NCBI GenBank assembly: GCA_018829445.1
Contig: JAHJTV010000020.1
Coordinates: forward strand, 1 to 63,915
Origin: a bacterium
GTDB lineage: Bacteria > SAR324 > XYD2-FULL-50-16
Reading direction: 5' to 3'
Length of the DNA stretch: 63,915 bases
Position 1 is the first letter of the stretch; each line of letters starts with the position of its first letter. Shown here piece by piece: positions 46,482 to 55,469 of the stretch. Position numbers and translations under genes: made by a program. Below the pieces are notes generated by a model, which was not told the DNA's origin, did no database searches, and saw only the letters and a list, made by a program, of their open reading frames with translations.

Positions 46482-47077
46482 TTTGTAGAAAACGCAAATT
46501 CTTATTTTTCACACCCCTGATTTGATGTGTCTTTAAACCATCAAGTTTACTCGTTATTATCAGGTGATATATAACGAGTAATGCCCTTTCGCTGATAACT
46601 CATTTGTGTTTAAAAGACTTAGTTAAGTGTATGAATTCAAATGATATATCCATTATCCGGCAAAACAAGAAATGGATTTTAGGTAAGTGGTCAGAAAAAA
46701 GCTCTACATCGTGCAATTATCCTTAAAACAGTAAAGAAATACAATAGCTTTTTAATTGAAAGACGACAGTTGCTGATTGATCTCTTCCAAATCCGGATAA
46801 AAAAATCGAGCTGGAACTGGGATATGATTTCTGACATGTCTTATAATCCAGTATTTTGGTCTCAAAACCATATCATTTAACAAACTCAAAGCTTTATCTC
46901 AAGCCATTTAAACTTGGGTTGCAGAGTGAGCATGGTACTCGTGCTCACTCTGCAACGAAAATAATTGTGGTGCTTACTGAATAGAAAAGTAGGGTGGGGG
47001 AAAACCAAAATGTTGTGAAAGCATTTGGCCTTATATTTTCGTGTCAGTACCTGCCGAAATAACGATGCAATGGATAT
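46482..47077. other. Intergenic region, no gene seen
   Basis: The 596 bases have no convincing coding frame. The notable content is the 15-base-arm palindrome at 46918-46956 and a GTAGGGTGGGGG string at about 46990, similar in flavour to the arm of the palindrome at 41-105. The region may be a repository of repeats. Confidence 0.5.
46918..46956. repeat. Perfect palindromic element
   Basis: GTTGCAGAGTGAGCA (46918-46932) and TGCTCACTCTGCAAC (46942-46956) are perfect 15-base inverted repeats with a nine-base loop TGGTACTCG. It lies in a gene-free stretch after the start of the kinase and before the unrecognised minus-strand gene. The G+C content of the stem is higher than the surroundings, as in REP-like elements or small stem-loop mobile repeats. 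No T-tract follows. Confidence 0.6.
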
Positions 47078-47887
47078 TCAGGCATTAGATTCATCCATGC
47101 AATCGGTGATTTTTTTTGACATTAATTTTAGTCCTTTCTCTCGCTCAGGCAAATCCTCTAAGAGAAGTTTCTTAAAGTACCGGGTTTCCAATTCGTTTTT
47201 AGATCTGAAATATCTCCACCCGATTCTAAATAATCCATTGAGACGTTTTTTCAGAAGAATAGATGACGCATTCGGGTTTTTGATATCTTTTAAAAGTTGA
47301 CCGGTTTCGGCTTGGGTAAGTTGGACAATGGATTTTTTAATGTGAGAATCCAGAATGGTAAAATCCTGATCATTCAGATATCTATCCCCTAAATCCAGGA
47401 TTTTCAGAGTCTTGGATATCTTTTTGGAGGCGCTATCATTGTCAGCGGCCAAAAAATAATCCAATTTTTTAATGACTGGATCCAGCAATTTGACAAATGG
47501 CAGTGTTATAATGGCTTTTGTATTAAAATGTTTTGGTTTATCAACAAGATGATTGAAAAAACTATTGGCTGTTGCAGGTGAGAAAAACACCCATATGACA
47601 AAATCAATCTCGACCAAACCACTTTGCTTCTCCTCGATAAACCCGTAAAACTTGGCTTCTCTCCTAAGAAACAGATCAAACTGATCCCAGGAACTGACAA
47701 TCGCATGTTGTTTTTTTAGATCTACCACATGGCTGTCTTCTGGAATCAGTTTCCATAGTGCCCCTGACATATCTTTGTTTTTCGTTTGAGACAATGCACC
47801 TTCCACTGTTTTTATATAAGCTTCAATGATGGGAAAAAAGAACTCGCCGAGTTCTTCAGTCGTTATTGAAAAATCCTTATCATCCAT
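47078..47887 (-). CDS. Unrecognised 269-residue protein
   Basis: I do not recognise this soluble protein. It is rich in Lys, Asp and Phe, probably helical, with aromatic segments LGEFFFPIIEAYIKTV near the N-terminus and IDFVIWVFFSPATANSFFNHL in the middle, the latter hydrophobic but probably buried rather than membrane-spanning. The C-terminal third (RLNGLFRIGWRYFRSKNELE) is basic. It is a single gene on the minus strand, bordered by long gene-free stretches. Confidence 0.65.
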   Translation of the reverse strand: MDDKDFSITTEELGEFFFPIIEAYIKTVEGALSQTKNKDMSGALWKLIPEDSHVVDLKKQHAIVSSWDQFDLFLRREAKFYGFIEEKQSGLVEIDFVIWVFFSPATANSFFNHLVDKPKHFNTKAIITLPFVKLLDPVIKKLDYFLAADNDSASKKISKTLKILDLGDRYLNDQDFTILDSHIKKSIVQLTQAETGQLLKDIKNPNASSILLKKRLNGLFRIGWRYFRSKNELETRYFKKLLLEDLPEREKGLKLMSKKITDCMDESNA

Positions 47888-48407
47888 TGTGTAAATAACC
47901 CTGTTTGATCCTGTTTTTGCCCTTTTATCTCAGAATAATACCATCTCTTATCAAGATATTCATGTTGCTGTTTTAATGATATAATAATAGCACGAATGGA
48001 AATATTAACAACTCATATACGTCTCGAATCAAGCGCCAGTATAACTTAATACTTCCTTTGAGCCATTTTCTGGTTCCTGGTAGCAAGCTGGGAGAACTAT
48101 TAAATCAAGTTTATCAATTGTTATGAATTGAATAAATCAACTTCAATATAAAAAAACTAGAAATCCATGCTGTTTAATGATAGGCTGTTATCAATCTCAA
48201 ATACGAAGCAGCTAAATTATAACGCCCGGAAACAAAATCAATATATTAGACTGCCTCAGAGACCGCGAGAACAAGAAAAGATGAGATAACTTACTGAACA
48301 CAGCATTGACATAATATCCGATTCTTCTCTGAATTGTTGATGAGACTACCTGTGTTTTTAATAACTTAACTCACAACCGGAATGATATGAGTCAAGTAAG
48401 GATGATT
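47888..48407. other. Intergenic region, no gene seen
   Basis: About 520 AT-rich bases divide the divergent unrecognised gene and the hemerythrin gene. No promoter of distinct type, repeat or RNA was identified. Confidence 0.45.
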
Positions 48408-48815
48408 ATGCCATTTATGGACTGGGACGAAATCTACAGTGTCAAAATTGGATCTTTGGATAAGCAGCATAAAAAAATCATTGATATGATTAATGATCTC
48501 CATGATCGTATAGCGGAGGGCGAAGACAGAAAAAAGCTGGATGAGATCCTGGTTCACTTAAGTGTCTATACGGTCAAACATTTCATCTATGAGGAGAGTC
48601 TATTTAAAAAACATGGCTATAAATATCAGCAGGAACACAAAAAGGAACATGATGAACTGGCAGAACGGGTAACAGAGTTCCACAAGCGACATACGATCCA
48701 AAAAAAAGGAATTCAGAAAGAGCTTTTGGAATTTTTCAAGAATCAGCTCCATAATCATCTTATAACCTATGATCAAAAATATTCAAATTTTATGTCAAAT
48801 CATGGTGTTAAGTAG
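48408..48815 (+). CDS. Bacteriohemerythrin
   Basis: Di-iron O2-binding protein, 135 residues. The ligand pattern is complete: His in SLDKQHKKII, His and Glu in VKHFIYEESLF, His in QQEHKKEHDEL, and His plus Asp in LHNHLITYDQKY. The start at 48408 (MPFMDWDEIY) has AAGGA five bases upstream and begins at the family's usual W-x-x-x-Y; the ATG at 48387 lacks a good site. In flagellated microaerophiles such proteins serve O2 storage, delivery or aerotaxis. It is monocistronic with a clear terminator. Confidence 0.95.
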   Translation: MPFMDWDEIYSVKIGSLDKQHKKIIDMINDLHDRIAEGEDRKKLDEILVHLSVYTVKHFIYEESLFKKHGYKYQQEHKKEHDELAERVTEFHKRHTIQKKGIQKELLEFFKNQLHNHLITYDQKYSNFMSNHGVK

Positions 48816-48917
48816 AATGTTTATTAAAACACAGCTATATTTTATTGATTTCCTTCCCTTACGAAGTTTTGTATAGATTTCGCATACCTCAAAAACATAT
48901 CAAAAAATGATGGGATT

Positions 48918-48954
48918 AAAAACGCATCGACTCTAACTTTGTCGATGCGTTTTT
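48918..48954 (+). terminator. Rho-independent terminator
   Basis: AAAAACGCATCGAC (48918-48931) and GTCGATGCGTTTTT (48941-48954) form a 14-base stem with a nine-base loop, ending in a T-run followed by AATATTTTATT. It lies about 100 bases after the hemerythrin stop. The flanking A and T runs make it usable in both directions. Confidence 0.88.
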
Positions 48955-49164
48955 AATATTTTATTGAATTAATCAGTATTATTATTAATTGAATCATCTT
49001 ATCCGGTGTCAAAAATGGACTTGGAATCATTATAGCCGCTCGATAACTACAGGGAATTCCATTATGCACAATTTTATATGGAAGTGGGTTGTTCATACAA
49101 TTATGTGCCCTGGACTCACAAGTGAAATTCACCAGATATTTTTACTTTGAAAGCAGAAAAATCG

Positions 49165-50481
49165 ATGGGAATCATTCGTCAACTTTTCGATAAGTCCATT
49201 GCCAGCGGATTGAATCTAAAATCCGATAAAACAAAATCCAGGCAAAAAGTACTAACCTGGCAAGCTACTTTTGAAGATCGCACCCCAAAGTCAGAGGATA
49301 TCGTTAAAAATGTCAGCGGTTTACTTTTAAAATTTCCTGATTCTCCTGAATTTCTTGGTAAAAAACTAAAATATCCCAAGAAGAAAAAAAAGCGTCCGAT
49401 TTTCTTTAAACGGCCTCCAAATCTTGTAGAATTAAGAGACGAAGTAAACCGCTTTTCTGAATCAAAAGAGGTGTTGGATCCCAGGAGTAAAATCATCAAA
49501 TTGTTAAAAAAACATCCTTATTATCCTGATTTAAGAGCAATTAACGGTATACAGGTTTTTAACGATGCGCTGCAGAGTGGACTGGATCAGAAAAAACTGG
49601 GAGTTTTAGAGAATTCATTTGTAGAAATCGGATCTGCCGTTAATAACGGTGGTTTAAGCATCTTTAATGTTAGCTGGTTTATTAAGATTTACCTAAGATA
49701 TCTTGAATTATTAAGAGATCGTTACAATTCCGAATACAACTCCATAAAAGAAAGCGAATACACGGAAGTAAAAAAAGCAGCTGAATCCTTAAACAGGGCA
49801 ATATTACAGACTACTTCCATGATGTCCATTCGTGATAAGCTTGGAGGTTTGGCCATGTTAAATGCTAAATTGAAAGGATCCGTTTATATATCAAGCATTA
49901 TTGATGAAGAGGAGATCAAAGCAGCCTGTAAAGCTTCATTACAACATGATATGTCTCGATCGGTTGGAAATGGTAAAACGGCCAACTATGTAATTTTGGT
50001 AGTTTTAACCTTGGGATTGCTTATTGCCAGAATTCCGGTTTTGAAGCAGCTTGTAAGTGATTTACTTAAAAGTATACCGGACATTACAAAAGATCTTATT
50101 CTCCAAAAAAATATGATCAGCACGATGACAATTGTCACAGATTTTCAGCTTTCCATTGCCAGCGGTGACAAGGAAAAAAGCCGTCTGGTCGCTGACAGAT
50201 TATTCAATCGCTGTAAAAATGTGATTTCCCAACATCTTGAATACTCTATTTTAACAAAGCCCCAGGAAGTTGATCCCTTTTTGAAGGCAGCCTGGATTGC
50301 CAAGGAAAGCAATGGATTAATGAGAGAAGCAGAATATCGGATCAGGTTGGAAGAATCGTTAAAATATCTAAAAATCATAACAGGTAATCAAGGCAAAGTG
50401 AAAGGAGCATTTGAACTGGCTCGGCAACTGCAAAGCGATATCAGTTTTATAATGGCTGAATATGGATGGTCATTCTTTTAG
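49165..50481 (+). CDS. Unrecognised 438-residue protein with a central membrane-like helix
   Basis: I do not recognise this protein. The N-terminal third is very basic with a KKKKKR run (residues about 70-75). A helical region includes RDKLGGLAMLNAKL, and a hydrophobic stretch NYVILVVLTLGLLIARIPVL (about 275-295) could cross the membrane once. The remainder is helical with DFQLSIASGDKEKSRLVADR. The ATG at 49165 is chosen over an in-frame TTG at 49147; neither has a strong binding site. It is a single gene, bounded by the hemerythrin terminator and rluA. Confidence 0.65.
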   Translation: MGIIRQLFDKSIASGLNLKSDKTKSRQKVLTWQATFEDRTPKSEDIVKNVSGLLLKFPDSPEFLGKKLKYPKKKKKRPIFFKRPPNLVELRDEVNRFSESKEVLDPRSKIIKLLKKHPYYPDLRAINGIQVFNDALQSGLDQKKLGVLENSFVEIGSAVNNGGLSIFNVSWFIKIYLRYLELLRDRYNSEYNSIKESEYTEVKKAAESLNRAILQTTSMMSIRDKLGGLAMLNAKLKGSVYISSIIDEEEIKAACKASLQHDMSRSVGNGKTANYVILVVLTLGLLIARIPVLKQLVSDLLKSIPDITKDLILQKNMISTMTIVTDFQLSIASGDKEKSRLVADRLFNRCKNVISQHLEYSILTKPQEVDPFLKAAWIAKESNGLMREAEYRIRLEESLKYLKIITGNQGKVKGAFELARQLQSDISFIMAEYGWSFF

Positions 50482-50691
50482 CAGCCCATTTACGTGATGT
50501 GGATGCGAGCATATCTACATCCTTAACCATTAACTGTCAGATAGTCAGAGACAGACTGGCATGTATAATGATTGATCGTTGAAAGCAGATATATTCTTAT
50601 TAAAACTCTGTGTGTTAATCAAATGACAGTTCTACTTTCCATGGTTTTCTGCTAGACACCAATTAGTTGTTTACAGGTTATAAATCTATCA

Positions 50692-51345
50692 ATGTTTCCA
50701 TTAGATATCATTTATCAGGATAATCATCTCCTGGTTGTTAATAAACCGGCTGGGGTGCTTATTCAAGGTGATAAAAGCGGGGATAAATCCCTGTACCATC
50801 ATGTTCAACACTATCTAAAGACAACTCTTAATAAACCGGGGAATGTTTATCTAGGTTTGGTGCATCGGTTGGATAGACCGGTATCGGGAGTAGTCGTATT
50901 CGCAAAGACCTCCAAAGCAGCTTCAAGACTGTCCGAACAATTTCGTAAAAAAACGATTAAAAAGTCATATATCGCTCTGGTCAAAGGGAAAATTCCCACT
51001 TCCGGTACGCTGGTGGACCAAATCGAACGAATGGGAGTAACAAGCAGAATCGTAACGGATGGAACCGGTAAGGATGCAAAACTGAGTTACAGGAGACTAT
51101 TGTATCAAAAAGAGATCTCCCTGGTGGAAATCCAATTGGAGACTGGCCGACATCATCAAATACGCATACAATTTTCAAATTTAGGATTTCCGATTTTGGG
51201 TGATTTTAGATACGGTTCAAAGGAAAAATTTCCATTAAAAGCCATCGCACTTCATGCTCATTCTCTTCAGATCACTCACCCCACCACGAAGGAAAGCATG
51301 ATATTCTCCTCTAATCCCAGTGAGTTATGGCCGTTGGTGCCATAA
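50692..51345 (+). CDS. RluA-family pseudouridine synthase
   Basis: Isomerises uridine to pseudouridine in rRNA or tRNA. The 217-residue protein begins with IIYQDNHLLVVNKPAGVL, has the catalytic Asp in LVHRLDRPVSGVVVFAK (residues about 58-74) and ends with LETGRHHQIRIQFSNLGFPI and GDFRYG. There is no S4 RNA-binding domain, as in the short RluA/RluC-like or TruC-like group. The exact site modified cannot be told from sequence. Confidence 0.93.
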   Translation: MFPLDIIYQDNHLLVVNKPAGVLIQGDKSGDKSLYHHVQHYLKTTLNKPGNVYLGLVHRLDRPVSGVVVFAKTSKAASRLSEQFRKKTIKKSYIALVKGKIPTSGTLVDQIERMGVTSRIVTDGTGKDAKLSYRRLLYQKEISLVEIQLETGRHHQIRIQFSNLGFPILGDFRYGSKEKFPLKAIALHAHSLQITHPTTKESMIFSSNPSELWPLVP

Positions 51346-51760
51346 TAGCCAGATCGTGGACAGAAATTGATTTGATTATAATGACTGTTAATGATACAAA
51401 ATGACTTGAAATAGTAGTGTCATGAGATTAAGAATGAAATGATTGAATAGGATACTAATCCTAAAAAAACAGTTGTAAAGACAAATGAACTTTGATAATT
51501 AACATGTATTCAACTGGAATAAGGATATTCTAAGGCTTCACTCAAAGCTGATAGCGGGTATACAAATCCGAAGGAAGCTTGATTCGATACTCTCAGGCAG
51601 TAAAATATATTCAGGTAACGTTTTCAAGTGGGCTTTAAGACATCAATTTGCATTCGTTTATTTTCTGCTGACAGTCCAGGCTTAACCAATTACTGGATAA
51701 GAAACCATTCCGAAATAGTCAATATTTATGGTCAATACAAACCTTTGTTAAGAGGGAGAT
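51346..51760. other. Intergenic region, no gene seen
   Basis: The 415 bases between rluA and the next small gene are AT-rich with stops in all frames. No repeat or structured RNA was recognised. Confidence 0.45.
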
Positions 51761-52159
51761 ATGTCAAAAGAAGTTATTATCGAAAAAAAGGAAGTAACAT
51801 TTTATGAAATTATCAAAGTTGGACCAAAAGTGGATGGATTCTCAGATAATAAAAGAAGAGATGCATTGAGAAGTAGTTACGGTCCTTATCTCAAGATTTT
51901 TGATGGACCTTCTGTCGAGTCAGAAAACTTTTTTACTGAACTGTTCAGGCAAATCGAAACTTACGAAGATTTGGCTGCCGTCGAAGTCAGCCCGGAACTT
52001 GACGAGAAGACGATTAGAAGAATAGTAAATAATGATCTGGGAGTACAGGTAATACAACCCAGGTTTTCCGGGTCTTCGTTTATAAGATATATCGCCTATA
52101 CACTTTCCGATTTAAATGAAAGACCTATGGATTTGGTGAATCAAAAAAGAGCCAGTTAG
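51761..52159 (+). CDS. Unrecognised 132-residue protein
   Basis: I do not recognise this soluble protein. It starts after a good ribosome binding site (GAGGGAGAT) and reads KKEVTFYEIIKVGPKVDGFS, then acidic and mixed alpha/beta sequence, ending SSFIRYIAYTLSDLNERPMD. There is no signal peptide, Cys motif or membrane segment. It stands alone, followed by a stem-loop at 52199-52232 and the convergent LysR gene. Confidence 0.6.
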   Translation: MSKEVIIEKKEVTFYEIIKVGPKVDGFSDNKRRDALRSSYGPYLKIFDGPSVESENFFTELFRQIETYEDLAAVEVSPELDEKTIRRIVNNDLGVQVIQPRFSGSSFIRYIAYTLSDLNERPMDLVNQKRAS

Positions 52160-52198
52160 TGTTTATGAGTTAATTAGTCTCTTTTCCTGAATGGTTTA

Positions 52199-52232
52199 AT
52201 AAGGGATGTTTTTGTACCCTGTCATCCCTTAT
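52199..52232. terminator. Stem-loop between convergent genes
   Basis: ATAAGGGATG (52199-52208) and CATCCCTTAT (52223-52232) form a perfect ten-base stem with a 14-base loop between the 132-residue gene and the LysR gene. No T-tract; position suggests a shared 3' structure. Confidence 0.5.
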
Positions 52233-52276
52233 GCCCCCTATCATATCCCTCTTTACACCCCCATGATTTGATTAAA

Positions 52277-53176
52277 TTAAATCAGCTCTTCTTTACTCTT
52301 TAGATAACTTGTAAATGCTTCATGTAGCGGAGATGGAGTTCTGTTTTTGTGTCGAATAAGGTAAAAGCAGCGTTTGAAACTTAATCCATCAATTTTCAAG
52401 GCCTTCAAAGTATTATTGTTAAGATCATCTCGTATGGAAACCGGAGATAGGATGGAAACTCCCAGGTTGTTTTTTATACCTTGGATTACCGCAGTTGTGT
52501 TTCCCAGTTCTGCAACAATATTCAATTGATCATATTTTAATGCTCTTTTTCCCAGACTTTCCTGAATCGATTTTAACGTACCTGAACCTTGTTCCCGAAT
52601 GATAAAGGGTTCATTTTTCAGTTCCTCAATCATTATTGTGTTTCTGGAACTCCAAGGATGGTCAACTGGAACAATGAGATACATCTCATCATCAATCAGC
52701 TTTTCCTGAAGTATTTTATTATGATGACATTTGGTTCCAATAATTCCCAATTCGGCTTCACCGATCAGGACATTATCCATTATCTCTTTCGAATCTGCTA
52801 TTGTCATGCTGATAGTGATATCGTTATACAATCTCCGAAATTCACCTATCAATTTCGGCAGAATATAACCGCCTGGAATCGTGCTGGCACCAATAGTCAG
52901 ATTCCCTTTGAACAGCCCTTGAAAACCGGCAATTGCGGTTTCCATTTCCTCCTTAAGTTTGATCAACTTGCGGGCGTACTCAAATAACAGCAACCCGGCT
53001 TTTGTCGGAAGAGCCTTTTTATCAACTCGATCGATCAAAGGGCATCCAAAATAGTCTTCCAGATTTTTTATGTGATTGCTAACGGTGGGCTGAGATATAT
53101 GAATAGCCTCAGCCGCTTTTGAAAAACTCTCCAATTTTATCACTTCGTAAAAAACAGATAATTGCCAGATGTCCAT
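52277..53176 (-). CDS. LysR-family transcriptional regulator
   Basis: The N-terminal winged helix (MDIWQLSVFYEVIKLESFSK, IHISQPTVSNHIKNLE) is followed by the substrate-binding domain with LTIGASTIPGGYILPKLIGEF and PFIIREQGSGT. The GASTIPGxYxLP and GSGT motifs resemble the CysB-like branch often annotated as selenium-metabolism-associated in deltaproteobacteria. No selenium or sulfur genes are near, so the regulon is unknown. Length of 299 residues is normal. Confidence 0.92.
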   Translation of the reverse strand: MDIWQLSVFYEVIKLESFSKAAEAIHISQPTVSNHIKNLEDYFGCPLIDRVDKKALPTKAGLLLFEYARKLIKLKEEMETAIAGFQGLFKGNLTIGASTIPGGYILPKLIGEFRRLYNDITISMTIADSKEIMDNVLIGEAELGIIGTKCHHNKILQEKLIDDEMYLIVPVDHPWSSRNTIMIEELKNEPFIIREQGSGTLKSIQESLGKRALKYDQLNIVAELGNTTAVIQGIKNNLGVSILSPVSIRDDLNNNTLKALKIDGLSFKRCFYLIRHKNRTPSPLHEAFTSYLKSKEELI

Positions 53177-53540
53177 TGAATAGTGGTCTGTTATATGATT
53201 AAGGGTAGCGCGTATGCATGTCCCCGATAAACCTACTTGATACCAAAATTGATATTATATATCAGAACAGCTAATAAAAGAAATTATAGAGTATTCTGTT
53301 CTAATAAAAAATGACTTGTCCCACAAAAATGCAACTTGCATGTTTAGCACGAGTTGATTCTCAGAAAAGTCAGAAATGGATTAGAATTGGGTGAACTTAG
53401 AATCAAAAAACAGAAGAGTGTAATTTAGACAATAAAACCCTGTTTGTTTTGTCATCCGTTTTGTAACATAGGATTGAGTTAGTTGACTGTGAAATGCCGA
53501 AGAAATGACTGGGCTTTAAGTGAGAACAAAGAGAGTATGA
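53177..53540. other. Divergent intergenic region between lysR-type gene and kinase
   Basis: The 364 bases contain no gene. LysR regulators often autoregulate from such a region through T-N11-A boxes, but no single convincing box could be picked by eye in this AT-rich sequence. Confidence 0.4.
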
Positions 53541-54641
53541 ATGAATACGGACAACAAAGTTTTTAAGATACTGATCGTTGACGACATACCTAAGAACATC
53601 CAAGTAGTAGCAAATGTGTTAAAGAACGAGGGGTATAAAATGACATTTGCCAGGGATGGAAAATCAGCTTTGGAAAAAGTACGTTCAATCGAATATGACT
53701 TGATATTGCTGGACATCATGATGCCTGAAATGGACGGTTTTGAAGTTTGTTCTCATCTAAAAAATGATCCGAAACATAACTCAATTCCGGTTATTTTTTT
53801 AACCGCAAAAAGTGATACAGCCAGTATCGTGAAAGGATTAGAATCAGGAGCGGTTGATTATATTAATAAGCCCTTTAATCATGCTGAGCTCATTGCCAGG
53901 GTACGAACACAGTTGCAAATGAAGCAAATCAGAGAAAAACTGGTTGAAGCCAATGCAACCAAGGATAAATTTTTCTCTATTATTGCCCATGATTTAAGAA
54001 ACCCGTTCAATCACCTACTAGGATTTTCCGAAATCTTGCTCAACAGATTTGAATCACTCTCAAATACACAAATAATCAAATTTATTAATAATATCCACTC
54101 CTCTGCTCAGAATATGTACAGACTTTTAGAAAACCTTCTGAGCTGGTCGAGCGTGCAGTTAGGTACCTTTGATTGGTTACCTGTAAAATTCAATGTCAAT
54201 CAGGTTGTTAACGAAACAATTGACTTACTGAAAGCACAAGCTTTTGGCAAAAAAGTCAGCCTCAATTCCAATCTGGAATCAGAGTTTACTGCATATGGTG
54301 ATGTTAATATGATTACAACAGTGGTTAGAAATTTAATTTCCAATGCAATCAAATTTACACCCGAAAATGGTCGTATCGATATCAACGCTTTGATAAAAGA
54401 TACTTTTCTTAATATTTTTGTAAAGGATTCAGGAGTTGGCATCTCGGAGGAGAATAGTAAGAAGCTATTTCAAATCAGCAATAATTTTTCATGTAAAGGG
54501 ACAAATGATGAGGTCGGTACCGGCTTGGGACTCATCTTATGTAAGGAATTTGTTGAAAAAAACGGTGGGAAAATATGGGTTGAAAGCAAAGTGGGAGAAG
54601 GGAGTCAGTTTTGGTTTACCATTCCCATAAATCGCACCTAA
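53541..54641 (+). CDS. Soluble REC-HisKA-HATPase response-regulator kinase
   Basis: A 366-residue protein without membrane helices. Receiver (about 8-125; [27 protein letters not shown]), short coiled coil with VEANATKDKFFSII, HisKA with AHDLRNPFNHLLGF, and HATPase with VVRNLISNAIKFTP, DSGVGIS and GTGLGLILCKEF. Sense input must come via phosphorylation of the receiver by another protein or through the coiled coil. It is followed closely by tatD (48 bases). Confidence 0.92.
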   Translation: MNTDNKVFKILIVDDIPKNIQVVANVLKNEGYKMTFARDGKSALEKVRSIEYDLILLDIMMPEMDGFEVCSHLKNDPKHNSIPVIFLTAKSDTASIVKGLESGAVDYINKPFNHAELIARVRTQLQMKQIREKLVEANATKDKFFSIIAHDLRNPFNHLLGFSEILLNRFESLSNTQIIKFINNIHSSAQNMYRLLENLLSWSSVQLGTFDWLPVKFNVNQVVNETIDLLKAQAFGKKVSLNSNLESEFTAYGDVNMITTVVRNLISNAIKFTPENGRIDINALIKDTFLNIFVKDSGVGISEENSKKLFQISNNFSCKGTNDEVGTGLGLILCKEFVEKNGGKIWVESKVGEGSQFWFTIPINRT

Positions 54642-54689
54642 TATTTTTCATTTTTTGTATTTATTAATAAATATTTTTTAATTTCTCCT

Positions 54690-55469
54690 GTGATCGATAC
54701 ACATTGTCATTTGGATTGTTCCGAATTCGAAACCGATCGTGACCAGATTCTGGAAAGATGTGAAAGAACAGGTATTAATAAAATAGTTATACCAGGTGTA
54801 ACAGAAAAAGGCTGGGACACTATTTTATCCCTGTCAAAAAGTAAGTATAATCTCCATCCGGCTTTGGGATTGCACCCCTGCTTTTTGAACAATGTTGATC
54901 AATCCTCTTGTCAGAATCTGGAGCGTTTTCTAAAACAGGACGCGAGTATCGTCGCTGTGGGCGAAACAGGACTGGATTTTTTCATAAAGGATTATGACGA
55001 ATCCCGTCAGATGGAGTTTTTTGAAAACCAAATTGAATTAGCAAAGGACGTGGGATTACCTCTCATTTTGCATGTAAGAAAAGCTCATGATCAGTCTGTT
55101 AAACTTATGAAACAAAAAAGATTCGACCAAGGCGGCATTGTGCATTGCTATTCCGGCAGTCTGCAGCAGGCTAAACAATACCTGGATCTTGGCTTCAAGC
55201 TGGGGATTGGCGGGGTTATTACCTATGAACGATCGCACCGGCTGCAAAAGATTGTCAAAGAATTATCTCTTTCAGCCTTTGTATTAGAAACCGATGCTCC
55301 TGATATCCCACCATTCGGACGAGCAAGAACGAGAAACAGCCCGGAATATCTGCTTGAAATCTTTGAAGCATTCGCATCATATAGAAGTGAAAATGCTAAG
55401 ATCATTAAAAGGCAAATCTTAATGAACACAACTGAAATTTTACCCAGACTGGATTTAAGCAGTGAATGA
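54690..55469 (+). CDS. TatD-family metal-dependent hydrolase
   Basis: Amidohydrolase-fold nuclease, 259 residues. Metal ligands are visible in DTHCHLD (residues 3-9), AVGETGLDF (Glu, about 91-99), LILHVRKAHD, GIVHCYSG and LETDAPDIPP. GTG at 54690 is the start; the protein begins MIDTHCHLD as expected. It overlaps the following tcdA by eight bases. Members act as 3'-5' exonucleases or D-aminoacyl-type hydrolases; the specific substrate is uncertain. Confidence 0.93.
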   Translation: MIDTHCHLDCSEFETDRDQILERCERTGINKIVIPGVTEKGWDTILSLSKSKYNLHPALGLHPCFLNNVDQSSCQNLERFLKQDASIVAVGETGLDFFIKDYDESRQMEFFENQIELAKDVGLPLILHVRKAHDQSVKLMKQKRFDQGGIVHCYSGSLQQAKQYLDLGFKLGIGGVITYERSHRLQKIVKELSLSAFVLETDAPDIPPFGRARTRNSPEYLLEIFEAFASYRSENAKIIKRQILMNTTEILPRLDLSSE

